A stretch of DNA of 64,000 nucleotides, taken from contig NZ_JAFBFI010000016.1 in NCBI RefSeq assembly GCF_016909175.1, forward strand, positions 1 through 64,000. The letters are read 5' to 3'. A program made the translations under genes and the position numbers. Source of the stretch: Peribacillus deserti. GTDB taxonomy: Bacteria; Bacillota; Bacilli; Bacillales; DSM-1321. The notes under the pieces are model-generated. The model ran no database searches. It was not told the DNA's origin and saw only the letters and a list, made by a program, of their open reading frames with translations. Positions 45,901 through 55,301 of this stretch are shown one piece after another; position 1 is the stretch's first letter, and every line of letters starts with the position of its first letter.

Positions 45901-46586
45901 TAAAAAAGAAAATGCAAGAAAAATGGACATAAGAGTGAGGTGAAAATGGCGCTTAAGGTCATTGCGATGGAACTAATGGCACTTTCCAGCTCGCCATACT
46001 CACTTGCTTTTGAAGTTCCAATCCCATGGGAGGCAGTACCAAGACCGATTCCAATAGCAATGGAATTCGTAATGTTAAGTTTTTTCAAGAGAATGGGACC
46101 AAAGACAGCACCTGATATACCGGCAACCATCACATAAACTGCAGCCAGGGCTGGAATGCCTCCATTTAATGAACTGATACTCATCGCTACAGGAGAGGTT
46201 ACAGATTTAGGGGCAAGAGACAGTATAATTTTCTCATCAAGCCCGCACCACCAAGCAAGGTAAATTCCAGAGATAAGGCCTGCGGTAGTACCTGCCAAAA
46301 CACTGGTCAATATAGAAACAAAAAAGCTTCTTAAAGTTTTCCGATGCTGGTATAAGGGGTAGGCTAGTGCGACAACTGCTGGTCCCAGCAGAGTGCTGAG
46401 CCAGCTTCCTCCTCTCATATAATCGTCATAGGAGTAGTGTGAGAATAGCAGAATGGAAATCATAACAAGTGTCGATGTAGCAATCGGAACTAAAATGGGT
46501 GATGGGAACCTTTTGTAGACACGGATCATGGCCGCATATACCAGTATCGTTAAACAAATAAACAGGAGAGCTGAGAGAAAATTCAT
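45900..46586 (-). CDS. LrgB/CidB-family membrane protein
   Basis: 228 aa, about six membrane segments, with the family motif PKSVTSPVAMSIS and GTASHGIGTSKASEYGE. Pairs with the LrgA-like protein encoded directly upstream (4-bp ATGA overlap). Such pairs were named for holin/antiholin-like effects in Staphylococcus; in B. subtilis, the YsbA/YsbB (PftA/PftB) pair imports pyruvate. Which role applies here cannot be read from sequence. Confidence 0.9.
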   Translation of the reverse strand: MNFLSALLFICLTILVYAAMIRVYKRFPSPILVPIATSTLVMISILLFSHYSYDDYMRGGSWLSTLLGPAVVALAYPLYQHRKTLRSFFVSILTSVLAGTTAGLISGIYLAWWCGLDEKIILSLAPKSVTSPVAMSISSLNGGIPALAAVYVMVAGISGAVFGPILLKKLNITNSIAIGIGLGTASHGIGTSKASEYGELESAISSIAMTLSAIFTSLLCPFFLHFLF

Positions 46587-46975
46587 ATACTCATCTCCTG
46601 TTTACCGTCAGACAGAGATTCATGAGTCTTCTTATTGTTAAGCTTCTGGCTGATTACGGAAGACAAAATCATGACGATAAATGTACTGATAAGGACGACA
46701 CCTATACTTGCTGGGTGTTTTTGAAATAAGGAAAGATAATCCATTGCACCTACAGTGGCTGGAATAAATAGAAGCGGCATATGTTTAATTAAAAAATGGC
46801 TCCCAGTTTCGATCCATTTTGGCTGAAACCATTTAAAATGAAGCAAAGTGAATAATAAAAGCATTCCAATAATGCTGCCGGGAATACTAAGCTGTAACAT
46901 AGATTGTACGAATTCCCCCGTCATGTATAATCCATATAAAATCATTGTTTGGCATATGATGGTAAGCGTCTTCAT
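46583..46975 (-). CDS. LrgA/CidA-family membrane protein
   Basis: 130 aa, four membrane segments with LSIPGSIIGMLLLF and MPLLFIPATVGAM, as in LrgA/CidA/YsbA. First gene of the two-gene operon. No LytS/LytT sensor or CidR regulator genes are adjacent. A cre-like sequence lies about 45 bp upstream, compatible with carbon-catabolite control. Confidence 0.9.
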   Translation of the reverse strand: MKTLTIICQTMILYGLYMTGEFVQSMLQLSIPGSIIGMLLLFTLLHFKWFQPKWIETGSHFLIKHMPLLFIPATVGAMDYLSLFQKHPASIGVVLISTFIVMILSSVISQKLNNKKTHESLSDGKQEMSI

Positions 46976-47017
46976 TAGCTGACATCCCTACTAATATTTT
47001 ATTTATCATGTTAAGTC

Positions 47018-47031
47018 TGTAAGCGTTTATG
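47018..47031. promoter_or_regulatory. cre-like site (catabolite control)
   Basis: TGTAAGCGTTTATG matches the CcpA consensus TGnAAnCGnWnnC at all but the last position. Located between the divergent lrgA-like and alpha/beta-hydrolase genes. Confidence 0.45.
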
Positions 47032-47174
47032 TGTCAAATGTAACAGCTTCTAGTTTTTTCTTTCCCATTAACAAATTGACAGAAGATAAAATGTATTCTA
47101 TATTTAATTCCAAGAAAACTTATAGGAATTAGTATATATAATCGGATAAGAAATTAACAAGGGAGTTGGAAAAG

Positions 47175-47966
47175 ATGGGAAGAAGCCAAATAACGATCCC
47201 TTGGAGGGATAGTAGTCTTTCTGCCGCTTTGGACGTACCAGATGACTATGTTAGCCATTCAAGGCTTCCATTGGTTATTATCTGCCATGGATTTATAGGC
47301 AGTAAAACAGGTGTAGACCGATTGTTTGTAAAAGCAGCAGAAAAATTAACTGCTGAAAACTTTGCCGTCTTGCGTTTTGATTATTATGGATGCGGGGAAA
47401 GTCCTGGCCAATACGGAGATACTGGATTATGTGACTTGATTGACCAGACTCAAAGAGTCATAGATTATTCCCTTAGTCTTAATTTTATTGATACAGAGCG
47501 TGTGTTTCTGCTTGGGCACAGCCTTGGAGGAGCAGCTTCCGTCCTTGCACTAGAATCTGAATCTAGAATAAACAAACTGATTTTATGGTCTGCAGTTGGG
47601 TTTCCGTATAAGGATATTACCTCTATCTTGGGGAGTGATGAAGTATTAAATCTAATGGAGGGAGAAACGATTGAGTACTCTGGCTATCATTTTACCAGAA
47701 AATATATTGATTCCCTTCTAAAACACTCACCTGTTGATAGTTTAAAAAAGTTTCAGGGAGATGCTCTGATTATTCATGGATCTGATGACGACGTGATACC
47801 ATGCAAGTATAGTCTGCTTTATAAAGATATAATTAAAAACAGTGAAATTCATATAGTAGAGGGAGCGAACCATACCTATTCCAGCTCTTGCCATTTTAAT
47901 GGTTTAATAATGACGACAATAGACTGGCTAAACAAAGCCGAAAAAAATAATAGCACGGTTAGTTAA
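47175..47966 (+). CDS. Alpha/beta-fold hydrolase (serine esterase/peptidase-like)
   Basis: 263 aa. Nucleophile elbow GHSLGGA, oxyanion region IICHGFIGSKTG, acid Asp in HGSDDDVIP and His in EGANHTYSS; all in family order. FGSTDYY-type cap segments are short. No signal peptide. Substrate unknown. The start ATG 47175 is used, 9 nt after AAGGGAG; the TTG at 47166 overlaps that site. Confidence 0.88.
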   Translation: MGRSQITIPWRDSSLSAALDVPDDYVSHSRLPLVIICHGFIGSKTGVDRLFVKAAEKLTAENFAVLRFDYYGCGESPGQYGDTGLCDLIDQTQRVIDYSLSLNFIDTERVFLLGHSLGGAASVLALESESRINKLILWSAVGFPYKDITSILGSDEVLNLMEGETIEYSGYHFTRKYIDSLLKHSPVDSLKKFQGDALIIHGSDDDVIPCKYSLLYKDIIKNSEIHIVEGANHTYSSSCHFNGLIMTTIDWLNKAEKNNSTVS

Positions 47967-47998
47967 GGAGCCTTATCTATTGACAAGGCTCCTTAAGT
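47964..47998. terminator. Bidirectional hairpin between convergent genes
   Basis: Perfect TAAGGAGCCTT / AAGGCTCCTTA stem; T-runs are short, so efficiency is uncertain. Confidence 0.65.
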
Positions 47999-48005
47999 TT
48001 GGATA

Positions 48006-48200
48006 TCAATGCTGTTCTAGTTCATTAGCTGCTGTATTTACCTGCTGTATAGCCTGATCGACAATACGAAGTGATTCTTCAATATCCTGAAGGTTATCCT
48101 CCTTTTCAACTGTATTCTTTGCACTTTCAAGTAACGACTTCGCCTCGTTTAATGCAGTGGACGATTCCTGGACATATCCGCGGGCATTTTTTTTCTGCAT
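48006..48200 (-). CDS. Small helical hypothetical protein (64 aa)
   Basis: Almost entirely helix-forming, with heptad-like spacing (SSTALNEAKSLLESAKNTV and SLRIVDQAIQQVNTAANEL), no Cys, no membrane segment. Family not recognised; resembles small Bacillus proteins of unknown function. AAGGAGG lies 7 nt before the ATG at 48200; an ATG two codons upstream abuts the same site. Confidence 0.7.
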   Translation of the reverse strand: MQKKNARGYVQESSTALNEAKSLLESAKNTVEKEDNLQDIEESLRIVDQAIQQVNTAANELEQH

Positions 48201-48404
48201 AATCATTCCTCCTTCAATAACATTCAGGAATTAGTCTGCATCATTAACATAAGAAATATTTGTTTAATCTTTCTGCTTCGTCACTGACGGAAGTAAAATC
48301 ACTATTAAAAAACCAATGAATAGAAGGAGATACATCCTCCTTTCCAGAATATAAAAAACAGGCAGAAATACCAGGCCGCAATTGACTAGATGAGGAGTAT
48401 ACAG

Positions 48405-49907
48405 ATGATGGAAAATCCAAAATTACAAAAACTATATGAAGATTGGCTGATCGAGGCAACAATCGATGATATGCAGGAGAAAATGGGGAGCGGGCAGCTG
48501 AGCGCTAAGGAACTAACACTGCTCTATTTAAAAAGAATGGCAGAAGTAGATAAAAACGGACCTGAAATAAATTCAGTTCTTGAAATTAACCCGGATGCTC
48601 TGCAGATTGCTGAATCACTCGATGCCGAGAGGGCTGTTACAGGTCCAAGAGGTCCCCTTCACGGAATTCCAGTGCTGGTCAAAGATAATATTGATACAGG
48701 GGATAAAATGCATACAAGTGCAGGATCGCTTGCCCTTGCAAATTCTACAGCGTCAGAGGATTCGTTTGTAGCGGCCCAGCTGAGAAAAGCAGGGGCTGTA
48801 ATTCTCGGGAAAACAAATATGACCGAGTGGGCCAACTTTATGACGGAAAATATGCCGAATGGATACAGCTCAAGAGGCGGGCAGGTTCTTAATCCCTACT
48901 CACCAGGAAAATTTGATGTCGGAGGCTCCAGCTCAGGATCAGGTGCCTCTATTGCTGCTAACCTGGCTGCAGCCGCTATAGGGACTGAAACGTCTGGATC
49001 TATTTTGAGCCCAGCGAGTCAAAATTCCCTGGTTGGTATAAAGCCTACCGTAGGTCTCGTCAGCCGGACCGGCATCATTCCTATTGCACATACTCAAGAT
49101 ACGGCTGGACCTATGGCTAGAACCGTCAAAGATGCCGTCTATCTTTTATCGGCTATTACAGGAGAGGATTCTTCCGACCCGGCTTCAGGAAAGAATACCT
49201 ATTTTCTTGGTACTGATTTCTCTCAATTTTTAAAGATTGATGGACTTTCAGGGAAAAGGATTGGAATTGCCAGGGATGTATATTTTGAATATATAAATGA
49301 AGAAAAACAGGAAGTATTGAATTCAGCCATTGCAAAGCTTAAAGAAGCAGGAGCAGAAGTGGTTGAAAATGTTGTCATTCCTTCTACAAAACAAGAATGG
49401 GGTTATGATGTATTGACACACGAATTCAAGACCGACTTGAATGAGTATTTAAGCAAGCTCTCTAACAGATGTGCCGTTCATTCTTTAGCGGATGTGATCG
49501 CTTTTAATAATCGTCACAGCAAAAAAGCATTACAATACGGACAAACATTGCTGGTTGAATCAGAAAAAACAAGTGGTACGCTGACAGAGGGCCGATATAT
49601 TCAAGCACTTGAGCATGATCAATATTATTCTACGATCATGGGTATTGACTCTGTGCTTGAAACCGAGCAGCTGGACGCGATTGTTTTTCCTAATAACATA
49701 GGAGCAGGAATTCCCGCGAAAGCAGGCTATCCATCGATAACTGTTCCAGCAGGCTACACTGCTGAGGGAGAACCGGTTGGAATTACATTTACCGGAATAG
49801 CTTTTAGCGAGCCTGTGCTTATTAACATCGCATATGGGTATGAACAAACTTCACTTGCAAGAAGAGCACCCAAACTTGGGGTTGAACAGACGTTAGTAGA
49901 AAAATAA
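48405..49907 (+). CDS. Amidase (amidase-signature family)
   Basis: 500 aa. Catalytic triad of the amidase-signature fold: Lys93 (LVKDNIDTG), cis-Ser175 ([10 protein letters not shown]) and nucleophile Ser199 ([12 protein letters not shown]). [17 protein letters not shown] is also typical. No GatB/GatC neighbours, and the housekeeping GatA has a different context, so this is a catabolic or unspecific amidase. GAGGAG lies 7 nt before the ATG at 48405 (a second ATG follows at 48408). Substrate unknown. Confidence 0.9.
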   Translation: MMENPKLQKLYEDWLIEATIDDMQEKMGSGQLSAKELTLLYLKRMAEVDKNGPEINSVLEINPDALQIAESLDAERAVTGPRGPLHGIPVLVKDNIDTGDKMHTSAGSLALANSTASEDSFVAAQLRKAGAVILGKTNMTEWANFMTENMPNGYSSRGGQVLNPYSPGKFDVGGSSSGSGASIAANLAAAAIGTETSGSILSPASQNSLVGIKPTVGLVSRTGIIPIAHTQDTAGPMARTVKDAVYLLSAITGEDSSDPASGKNTYFLGTDFSQFLKIDGLSGKRIGIARDVYFEYINEEKQEVLNSAIAKLKEAGAEVVENVVIPSTKQEWGYDVLTHEFKTDLNEYLSKLSNRCAVHSLADVIAFNNRHSKKALQYGQTLLVESEKTSGTLTEGRYIQALEHDQYYSTIMGIDSVLETEQLDAIVFPNNIGAGIPAKAGYPSITVPAGYTAEGEPVGITFTGIAFSEPVLINIAYGYEQTSLARRAPKLGVEQTLVEK

Positions 49908-50017
49908 GTTGCTGTAAGTACGGCGAAAGGTTTTGTATAAAGTTTTTTGGGGGTCTGTAACTAGAGGGAATATAGAAACCGGAATTCCTTATGTACGCCA
50001 ATAACGGAGGGAATAAT

Positions 50018-50770
50018 ATGAAGAAAATGGGATTACAACTATGGACTGTTAAAGAGGCGGCACAGGAAGACTTCCTTGGAACCTTAAGGAGGATCGCTGA
50101 GATGGGCTATCAAGGTGTAGAATTCGCTGGTTTTTTTAACACTCCGGCCCTTGTTCTAAAGAATGTAATGGAGGAAACAGGTCTTTTGGCAGCAGGAAGC
50201 CATACAGGACTGGAGCAGCTGGAGGCGAATATAGAAGAGATATTTCAATACAATAAAACGATTGGAAATGATCTGATCATATGTCCGTGGCTGCCTGAAG
50301 AAAGAAGAGGTACCGAGGCGGACTATGTTGAATTGGCAGCCTTACTAAACTCTATTGGACAAAAATGCCACGAACAGGGCTTTACATTTGCCTATCACAA
50401 CCACGATTTTGAATTTCAGCAATTTGGCGGTACTACGGGTTATGAAATCTTGCTCACTCATACAGATCCGAAATGGGTTAAGTTTGAATTAGATTGTTAT
50501 TGGGTGTCATACTCAGGTCTAAATACCCTGGAACTATTATCAAAATACCCGGACCGTTTTTGTTCACTCCACCTTAAAGATATGAAAATCGAAAACGGAG
50601 AAAAAAGAAGTACTGAAATTGGAACAGGACAATTAGAGATCGAGCATCTTTTGAAAAGCGTGAACCTGCCTGCTATTGGGTGGTTTATCGTGGAGCAGGA
50701 ACAATTTGACAAAGATTCCCTTGAAAGCTGCAAAATAAGTATAGATTATATAAAGTCTCTTTCCATTTGA
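50018..50770 (+). CDS. Sugar phosphate isomerase/epimerase-like TIM-barrel protein
   Basis: 250 aa of the xylose-isomerase-like (AP endonuclease 2) superfamily: GLQLWTVKEAAQEDF at the start, FAYHNHDFEF, the metal-site ELDCYWVSYSG and SLHLKDMK, ending in VEQEQFDKDSLESCKISI. Often found in inositol or sugar catabolism, but no such genes are adjacent here. Start ATG 50018 has ACGGAGGG 8 nt upstream; an in-frame ATG at 49991 does not. The following GNAT gene starts 23 bp downstream. Confidence 0.85.
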   Translation: MKKMGLQLWTVKEAAQEDFLGTLRRIAEMGYQGVEFAGFFNTPALVLKNVMEETGLLAAGSHTGLEQLEANIEEIFQYNKTIGNDLIICPWLPEERRGTEADYVELAALLNSIGQKCHEQGFTFAYHNHDFEFQQFGGTTGYEILLTHTDPKWVKFELDCYWVSYSGLNTLELLSKYPDRFCSLHLKDMKIENGEKRSTEIGTGQLEIEHLLKSVNLPAIGWFIVEQEQFDKDSLESCKISIDYIKSLSI

Positions 50771-50793
50771 ATTTGTCTAGAGGAGAAGCGGGA

Positions 50794-51336
50794 ATGTTAA
50801 GGGGAAAAAGGATTTATTTAAGGCCTTTAGAGGAAACGGACGCAGAGGGATATACAAATTTGCTCGTTCGCAACCGCCATGTGTGGCAGGATTACGAACC
50901 AGCAAGAGATAATAAGTACTATACTCAAGAAAATCAGCGAAAGTCCATACTTGAATCTAAGGAGGACTTTATAAACGGAAAGTCTTATATATTTGGAGTG
51001 TTTTTGATTGAAAACGATGAGCTTGTCGGAGAGATAAGCTTGTACAACGTTAAAGGCGGTTTTTTTCAGACAGCTTCTGCAGGCTACTCTATGGATACTG
51101 ATCAAACAGGTAAAGGGCTTGCAACTGAAGGATTAAGTTTATTAATCCGTTTTGCATTTGAAACGATTAAGCTTAGAAGAATTGAAGCAGGAGTATCACC
51201 AGAAAATACCGCTTCTATTCGCGTACTAGAAAAAGCAGGTTTTCAAAAAGAAGGTCTAATGCGGGAAAATCTGCTGATCAATGGAGAATGGAAGAATCAT
51301 TTTCTATATGCAGTTCTTTCAACTGACAAAAAATAA
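50794..51336 (+). CDS. GNAT acetyltransferase, RimJ/RimL type
   Basis: 180 aa. Begins LRGKRIYLRPLEETDAEGY, acetyl-CoA site YSMDTDQTGKGLATEG and the C-terminal RIEAGVSPENTASIRVLEKAGFQKEG, all standard for RimJ-like acetyltransferases. They acetylate N-termini of ribosomal proteins or other amines; target unknown. AGGAG lies 8 nt before the ATG at 50794. Confidence 0.9.
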   Translation: MLRGKRIYLRPLEETDAEGYTNLLVRNRHVWQDYEPARDNKYYTQENQRKSILESKEDFINGKSYIFGVFLIENDELVGEISLYNVKGGFFQTASAGYSMDTDQTGKGLATEGLSLLIRFAFETIKLRRIEAGVSPENTASIRVLEKAGFQKEGLMRENLLINGEWKNHFLYAVLSTDKK

Positions 51337-51455
51337 AAAGGGATAAATCAGCAAAAAGGCGACGATTGATATTGAAAGTTTTCATTTTCGTGCTCGATGA
51401 AGTATAATCATTAGGTAAAACTTACATATCTATGATTTGAAGGGAGTTTATTCAT

Positions 51456-51893
51456 TTGAGTAAATATGCTGTAATTGATTTAGAAAAAGGCGGACAAGTA
51501 AAAATTGAACTGTTTCCAAACGAAGCACCTGGAACAGTTGAAAATTTTGAGAAACTAATTAAAGAAGGATTCTATAACGGACTTAATTTCCACCGTGTTA
51601 TTCCTGGCTTTGTAGCTCAAGGCGGATGTCCTGAAGGAAGAGGAACTGGCGGACCTGGGTACACAATCAAATGTGAAACACAGGGCAATCCTCACAAGCA
51701 TGAACGCGGTTCTTTATCTATGGCTCATGCTGGCAAAGATACAGGCGGTTCTCAATTCTTTATCGTATTTGAACCACAGCCGCATCTTAACGGAGTACAC
51801 ACTGTATTCGGTAAAGTTGTAGAAGGTATGGACAAAGTCGACGATATTAAACAAGGCGACAAAATGAAAGAAGTTAGAGTAATCGAAGAGTAA
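51456..51893 (+). CDS. ppiB: Peptidyl-prolyl cis-trans isomerase, cyclophilin type
   Basis: 145-aa cytosolic cyclophilin, catalysing prolyl isomerisation during folding. Catalytic Arg in [14 protein letters not shown] and the active-site [20 protein letters not shown]. Length is that of B. subtilis PpiB (143). Starts with TTG at 51456, supported by GAAGGGAG 9 nt upstream; no in-frame ATG precedes it. Confidence 0.94.
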   Translation: MSKYAVIDLEKGGQVKIELFPNEAPGTVENFEKLIKEGFYNGLNFHRVIPGFVAQGGCPEGRGTGGPGYTIKCETQGNPHKHERGSLSMAHAGKDTGGSQFFIVFEPQPHLNGVHTVFGKVVEGMDKVDDIKQGDKMKEVRVIEE

Positions 51894-51899
51894 ATGCAA

Positions 51900-51932
51900 T
51901 AAGCCCGCGAAGTGTTTCGCGGGCTTTTTTAT
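51900..51932 (+). terminator. Terminator of ppiB
   Basis: AAGCCCGCGAA / TTCGCGGGCTT stem and T-run. Confidence 0.9.
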
Positions 51933-52033
51933 TTTGCTTTCTGGATGTGTAAAAGAACTTCTTCATATAAAGTGAATAAACAGGTTAAAATAAAAGGCTG
52001 TTTTCGCAAACTTTGTTGCTATCGAACAAGGAG

Positions 52034-52158
52034 GTTGATTTCCTCTCCAGGATGCTCGCTTTCCGCGGGGCGGGCGGTGAGCCTCCTCGGCTTTGCCTGC
52101 GGGGTCTCACCTGTCCCGCTGCTCCCGCAGGAGTCTCGCACCTTACGCTCCAATCAAC
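52034..52158. repeat. GC-rich 125-bp interspersed repeat of Bacillaceae type
   Basis: Bounded by inverted GTTGATT / AATCAAC ends and far more GC-rich than its surroundings, with several internal inverted segments (CTGCGGGG.., CCCGCAGGAG). From memory, sequences with this text (GATGCTCGCTTTCCGCGGGG..CTCCCGCAGGAGTC) recur in many Bacillus-group intergenic regions, so it looks like a member of a widespread non-coding, possibly MITE-like, repeat. No transposase is near. Confidence 0.75.
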
Positions 52159-52255
52159 TAATTTAACACTGAGATGACTTTGTAAAACTTATTAAATAAC
52201 AACAATCTTTAAGAAAAGAGCCAAATAAAATAACAGAAGAAGTCTTTCTCATTTA

Positions 52256-53176
52256 TTATAGGGACGCATCGATTCTTCTATTTTTCCTCCAAAACAGCTG
52301 CTTATATGCGCCGGAGCCAATGACCACACCCGCAATGATTAACAGAAGTCCGGCTAAATGTGAAGTAGTAATTTTTTCATCAAGAAACAGAGCAGCGCCC
52401 AGCAGGGAAAAGAACGGAGTCAGATTTAAAAATATAGAAGCTTCGGCTGCCCCGATTTTACCAATGCAGTAATTGTACGACATATGTCCCAAGGCAGTTG
52501 CAATGATGGCGGATGCGGAGAAAATGACCCACATTATCGTGCTGCCGGCTGCTAAGCTATGAATTCCTCCAGGCTCAGTTATTGTGGCAATAATTAATAA
52601 GAATAATGATCCGAGAGTCAGCATGTATCCTGTCAGAAGCCTCGGATCCATAGTTTTAGATGCCTGTTTAATCAAGATAAAACTAAATGCCTGTGAAAGA
52701 ATGGATAAGAAAATTTCAAAATCTCCTATACTAACTCCATGCATTCCGGATTTCCCTTCCAAAACCGTAATAAATACTCCGGAAAACCCAATAATAAACC
52801 CAAGAAACTTAATCCAGGTAAGGCGGCTTCCGAGAAAAATAATAGCTAAAATGGCAGTCAATAATGGTCCAACTCCTAATATAAGTCCGCCATTAACCGC
52901 AGAGGTGTTTTTAAGGCCGACTGATAGGAGGGAGTGATGACCAGCTACATTTAAAATAGCACCCAGGACGACTGCCTTCCATTCACTTCTTGCAGGAAGC
53001 CGAAATTGCCTCAGCATGAGCAGAACAATGATAACAGCAATCCCAGCAGTCATGATTCGGAACGCTGTCATGGTTAAAGGCATAAATTGATCAACTAAAA
53101 TTTTAGTTGCTGTTACATTTAAACCCCACGGAATCATGATGAAAAACAATAAAAGGTAAATTTGATAAGTACGCAA
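52256..53176 (-). CDS. EamA/DMT-family transporter
   Basis: 306 aa, ten predicted membrane segments in two EamA repeats (about 8-140 and 150-290). Segment 1 carries IPWGLNVTATKIL and the second repeat ends FLNLTPFFSLLGAALFLDEKIT, typical of DMT drug/metabolite exporters. Substrate unknown. AAAGAAGTTGAAGCCTTGC precedes the start; ribosome binding is modest. Confidence 0.9.
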   Translation of the reverse strand: MRTYQIYLLLFFIMIPWGLNVTATKILVDQFMPLTMTAFRIMTAGIAVIIVLLMLRQFRLPARSEWKAVVLGAILNVAGHHSLLSVGLKNTSAVNGGLILGVGPLLTAILAIIFLGSRLTWIKFLGFIIGFSGVFITVLEGKSGMHGVSIGDFEIFLSILSQAFSFILIKQASKTMDPRLLTGYMLTLGSLFLLIIATITEPGGIHSLAAGSTIMWVIFSASAIIATALGHMSYNYCIGKIGAAEASIFLNLTPFFSLLGAALFLDEKITTSHLAGLLLIIAGVVIGSGAYKQLFWRKNRRIDASL

Positions 53177-53363
53177 GGCTTCAACTTCTTTCTAACGGAA
53201 TAACTTTTACATTGAATATTTTTTAATTTTATAGCGAAGGGTCCAGAATGTCACGAATTAAAAAGAAATAGCCAGGCAGCATTGTAAAAGAAATCAAGGG
53301 GTTTGCAGCAGATTGTAGAGGGAAAACAAAAGACGAAGGAATTATACTAGGAGGTTATGAATA

Positions 53364-53783
53364 ATGAGTGTACTATTTACAGCTAAAGCAACTTCAAGAG
53401 GAGGACGGGCAGGAACAGTCCGGTCCGATGATGGAGTTATTGATTTCCAGCTTGCCAATCCACGAGCATTAAATGGAGATGGAGGAAATGGAACAAATCC
53501 TGAATCCTTATTTGCAGCTGGATATTCTGCCTGCTTTAATTCAGCGCTCGGACTTGTTGCGGGAGAAAAAATAAAAGTAGATCCTGTCGTATCCGCCGAA
53601 GTCAGCCTGCTGAAGGACGAAAGCGATAATGGGTTCAAATTGAGTGTTATTCTGAATGTAGATATCAGCGGCATTTCTCAGGAAGAAGCTGAAAGTCTAG
53701 TGGAAAAAGCTCATCAGGTATGTCCGTACTCAAAAGCAACTAGAGGCAATATTGATGTTGAGCTTAAGGTGAATGCGAACTAA
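53364..53783 (+). CDS. ohr: Organic hydroperoxide resistance protein
   Basis: 139-aa Ohr-type thiol peroxidase of the OsmC superfamily that reduces fatty-acid and other organic hydroperoxides. Reactive Cys57 (AAGYSACFNSAL) and resolving Cys120 (HQVCPYSKATRGN) plus the partner Arg in SRGGRAG. AGGAGG lies 9 nt before the ATG. No ohrR regulator gene is adjacent in the window. Confidence 0.93.
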   Translation: MSVLFTAKATSRGGRAGTVRSDDGVIDFQLANPRALNGDGGNGTNPESLFAAGYSACFNSALGLVAGEKIKVDPVVSAEVSLLKDESDNGFKLSVILNVDISGISQEEAESLVEKAHQVCPYSKATRGNIDVELKVNAN

Positions 53784-53792
53784 AAACTATTA

Positions 53793-53821
53793 TTGCTAAA
53801 CAAATAAATTTGTGTTATTAT
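53793..53821 (+). promoter_or_regulatory. Sigma-A promoter of a predicted small RNA
   Basis: TTGCTA (53793-53798), exactly 17-bp spacer, TATTAT (53816-53821). Start predicted near 53828. Confidence 0.7.
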
Positions 53822-53827
53822 AAATAA

Positions 53828-53942
53828 GCGATGAGCTGAGTTGTGTAAGCCGAATAACATACCTTTTGGTACACACTATGTGGAGTGTGGTTATTCGCCT
53901 CAATACGCGAAAGACGCCTGGGCAGCCAGGCGTCTTTTTTTG
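53828..53942 (+). ncRNA. Predicted small RNA of about 115 nt
   Basis: A complete non-coding transcription unit: good promoter, then a hairpin CGAATAAC (53851-53858) / GTTATTCG (53890-53897) enclosing a second stem CACACT / AGTGTG, then a strong terminator GACGCCTGG / CCAGGCGTC plus seven T (53911-53942). No ORF with a ribosome binding site is inside, and about 145 bp separate it from the next start codon. Could instead be an attenuated leader of the downstream GNAT gene. I do not recognise a named family. Confidence 0.6.
53911..53942 (+). terminator. Terminator of the predicted small RNA
   Basis: AAGACGCCTGG / CCAGGCGTCTT stem with T-run. Confidence 0.9.
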
Positions 53943-54087
53943 TGCATTTTGTTTCTTTAGGCAAAAAAGGAAAGCGTTTTTTTCAGGAATAGGACGAAAA
54001 TGGATCATAGTTCACTTAAGATGAGGGTGAAATTTAAGAATTAGCAGCAAGGCGGATCAAGTCTATAGAAGCAAAAAAGGGGTAAAA

Positions 54088-54966
54088 ATGATGGGTCTGC
54101 AGTTTGTAAAAGGATATAGAAATAACGAAACTTTAAGAAATAGCTTCAATCAGCTATCACAACAGATTTTTGGTATAAACTTTGAATCCTGGTATAAAGC
54201 AGGGTTTTGGATCGATAAATACGAGCCATATTCGTACATAGATGATCATCAGGTGGTCGCTAATGTCTCCGTTAATAAAATTGATTTGATTTTACATAAG
54301 GAACATAAAAGAGGCATCCAGATTGGAACTGTGATGACTCATTTAGATTATCGAGGCCAAGGCTTGTCTAAGAGATTGATGAACAAAGTGCTAGAGGATT
54401 TCGCCGATTATGACTTTATCTATTTATTTGCAAACCAGTCAGTACTGAATTTTTATCCGAAGTTTGGATTTATGCCGATGAAAGAGGTCCAATATTTTTT
54501 GGACTTTGAAAATGACCCTGCAGTATCTGCGCCTTTTAGAAAGCTGGATGTCCGCCACCCGGCAGACTTATCGTTTATTTTTGAGTTTGCATCCATAAGG
54601 ATACCTATTTCTCGAAAGTTTGGTACAGTCAATGTGCAGGAACTGTTAATGTTTTATTGTATGTACGTTTTTCGCGATGATATTTATTTTTTTGAAGAAG
54701 ACAGGGTTTTGGTTATTGCTCAAAACGAAGGTCATACCCTGCATGTTTTTGATATCATCAGCGTAGAGGAACTAGATATCAAGAAAATAATTTATTCGCT
54801 TACTTTGCCAGCTTCCAATCGAATTGTGTTTCACTTTACTCCAGATTATGCAGGCATACGTTTTAAAAAAGAATTACTTGAAGATACGAATGTGCTGTTT
54901 GTAAGATCTAATAACCAATCAGTATGGCCGAAAGATGTCAAGCATCCTATAACCTCACAGGCGTAA
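54088..54966 (+). CDS. GNAT N-acetyltransferase, Eis-like layout
   Basis: 292 aa: an N-terminal GNAT domain (residues 1-140) with acetyl-CoA motif TVMTHLDYRGQGLSKRLMNK and FANQSVLNFYPKFGF, then about 150 residues of a second domain without a recognisable motif. The two-domain build recalls the GNAT plus GNAT/SCP-2-like layout of Eis-type proteins, but is shorter. Substrate unknown. AAGGGG precedes the ATG. Confidence 0.83.
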   Translation: MMGLQFVKGYRNNETLRNSFNQLSQQIFGINFESWYKAGFWIDKYEPYSYIDDHQVVANVSVNKIDLILHKEHKRGIQIGTVMTHLDYRGQGLSKRLMNKVLEDFADYDFIYLFANQSVLNFYPKFGFMPMKEVQYFLDFENDPAVSAPFRKLDVRHPADLSFIFEFASIRIPISRKFGTVNVQELLMFYCMYVFRDDIYFFEEDRVLVIAQNEGHTLHVFDIISVEELDIKKIIYSLTLPASNRIVFHFTPDYAGIRFKKELLEDTNVLFVRSNNQSVWPKDVKHPITSQA

Positions 54967-55053
54967 AATTTCTTTATCGCATTAAAGTGCTTTACATTCT
55001 ATAATATAAGATGTATTCTTTATAATAATTAAATAATTCGAATCTTAAAAAAA

Positions 55054-55160
55054 CCTTATCATGAGCGGTGGAGGGACTGGCCCTGAGAAACCCGGCAACC
55101 CCTGTTTGAAAAAACAGACGGTGCTAAATCCTGCAGAAAGATTACTCTGAAAGATAAGGG
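55054..55160 (+). promoter_or_regulatory. SAM-I (S-box) riboswitch aptamer
   Basis: P1 strands CTTATC and GATAAGG close the element; inside are the conserved ATGAGCGGTGGAGGGACTGG, CCCTGAGAAACCCGGCAACC, GGTGCTAAATCCTGCAGAA and ACTCTGAAAGATAAG blocks. SAM binding favours the downstream terminator (55192-55222), switching off the methionine-related gene that follows. Confidence 0.96.
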
Positions 55161-55191
55161 AGAGAACTTGTATGCTTATGCTGTGTATATG

Positions 55192-55222
55192 AACGCTCTT
55201 CCTTACAGGGGGAGCGTTTTTT
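55192..55222 (+). terminator. Riboswitch-controlled terminator
   Basis: AACGCTC..CC / GGGGGAGCGTT stem with T-run, 30 nt after the SAM aptamer. Confidence 0.85.
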
Positions 55223-55301
55223 GGTTTGCCAAAGAAAGCTGCGGCCGCCTTTATACGCTGTGGGAGACTTTTCTACTTAATAAAAAAAGGGGTTGTTTTC
55301 A

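Noticed and set aside
51912-52166. Small gene across the GC-rich repeat
   Set aside because: The frame is a by-product of the repeat and of the ppiB terminator; no start signal.
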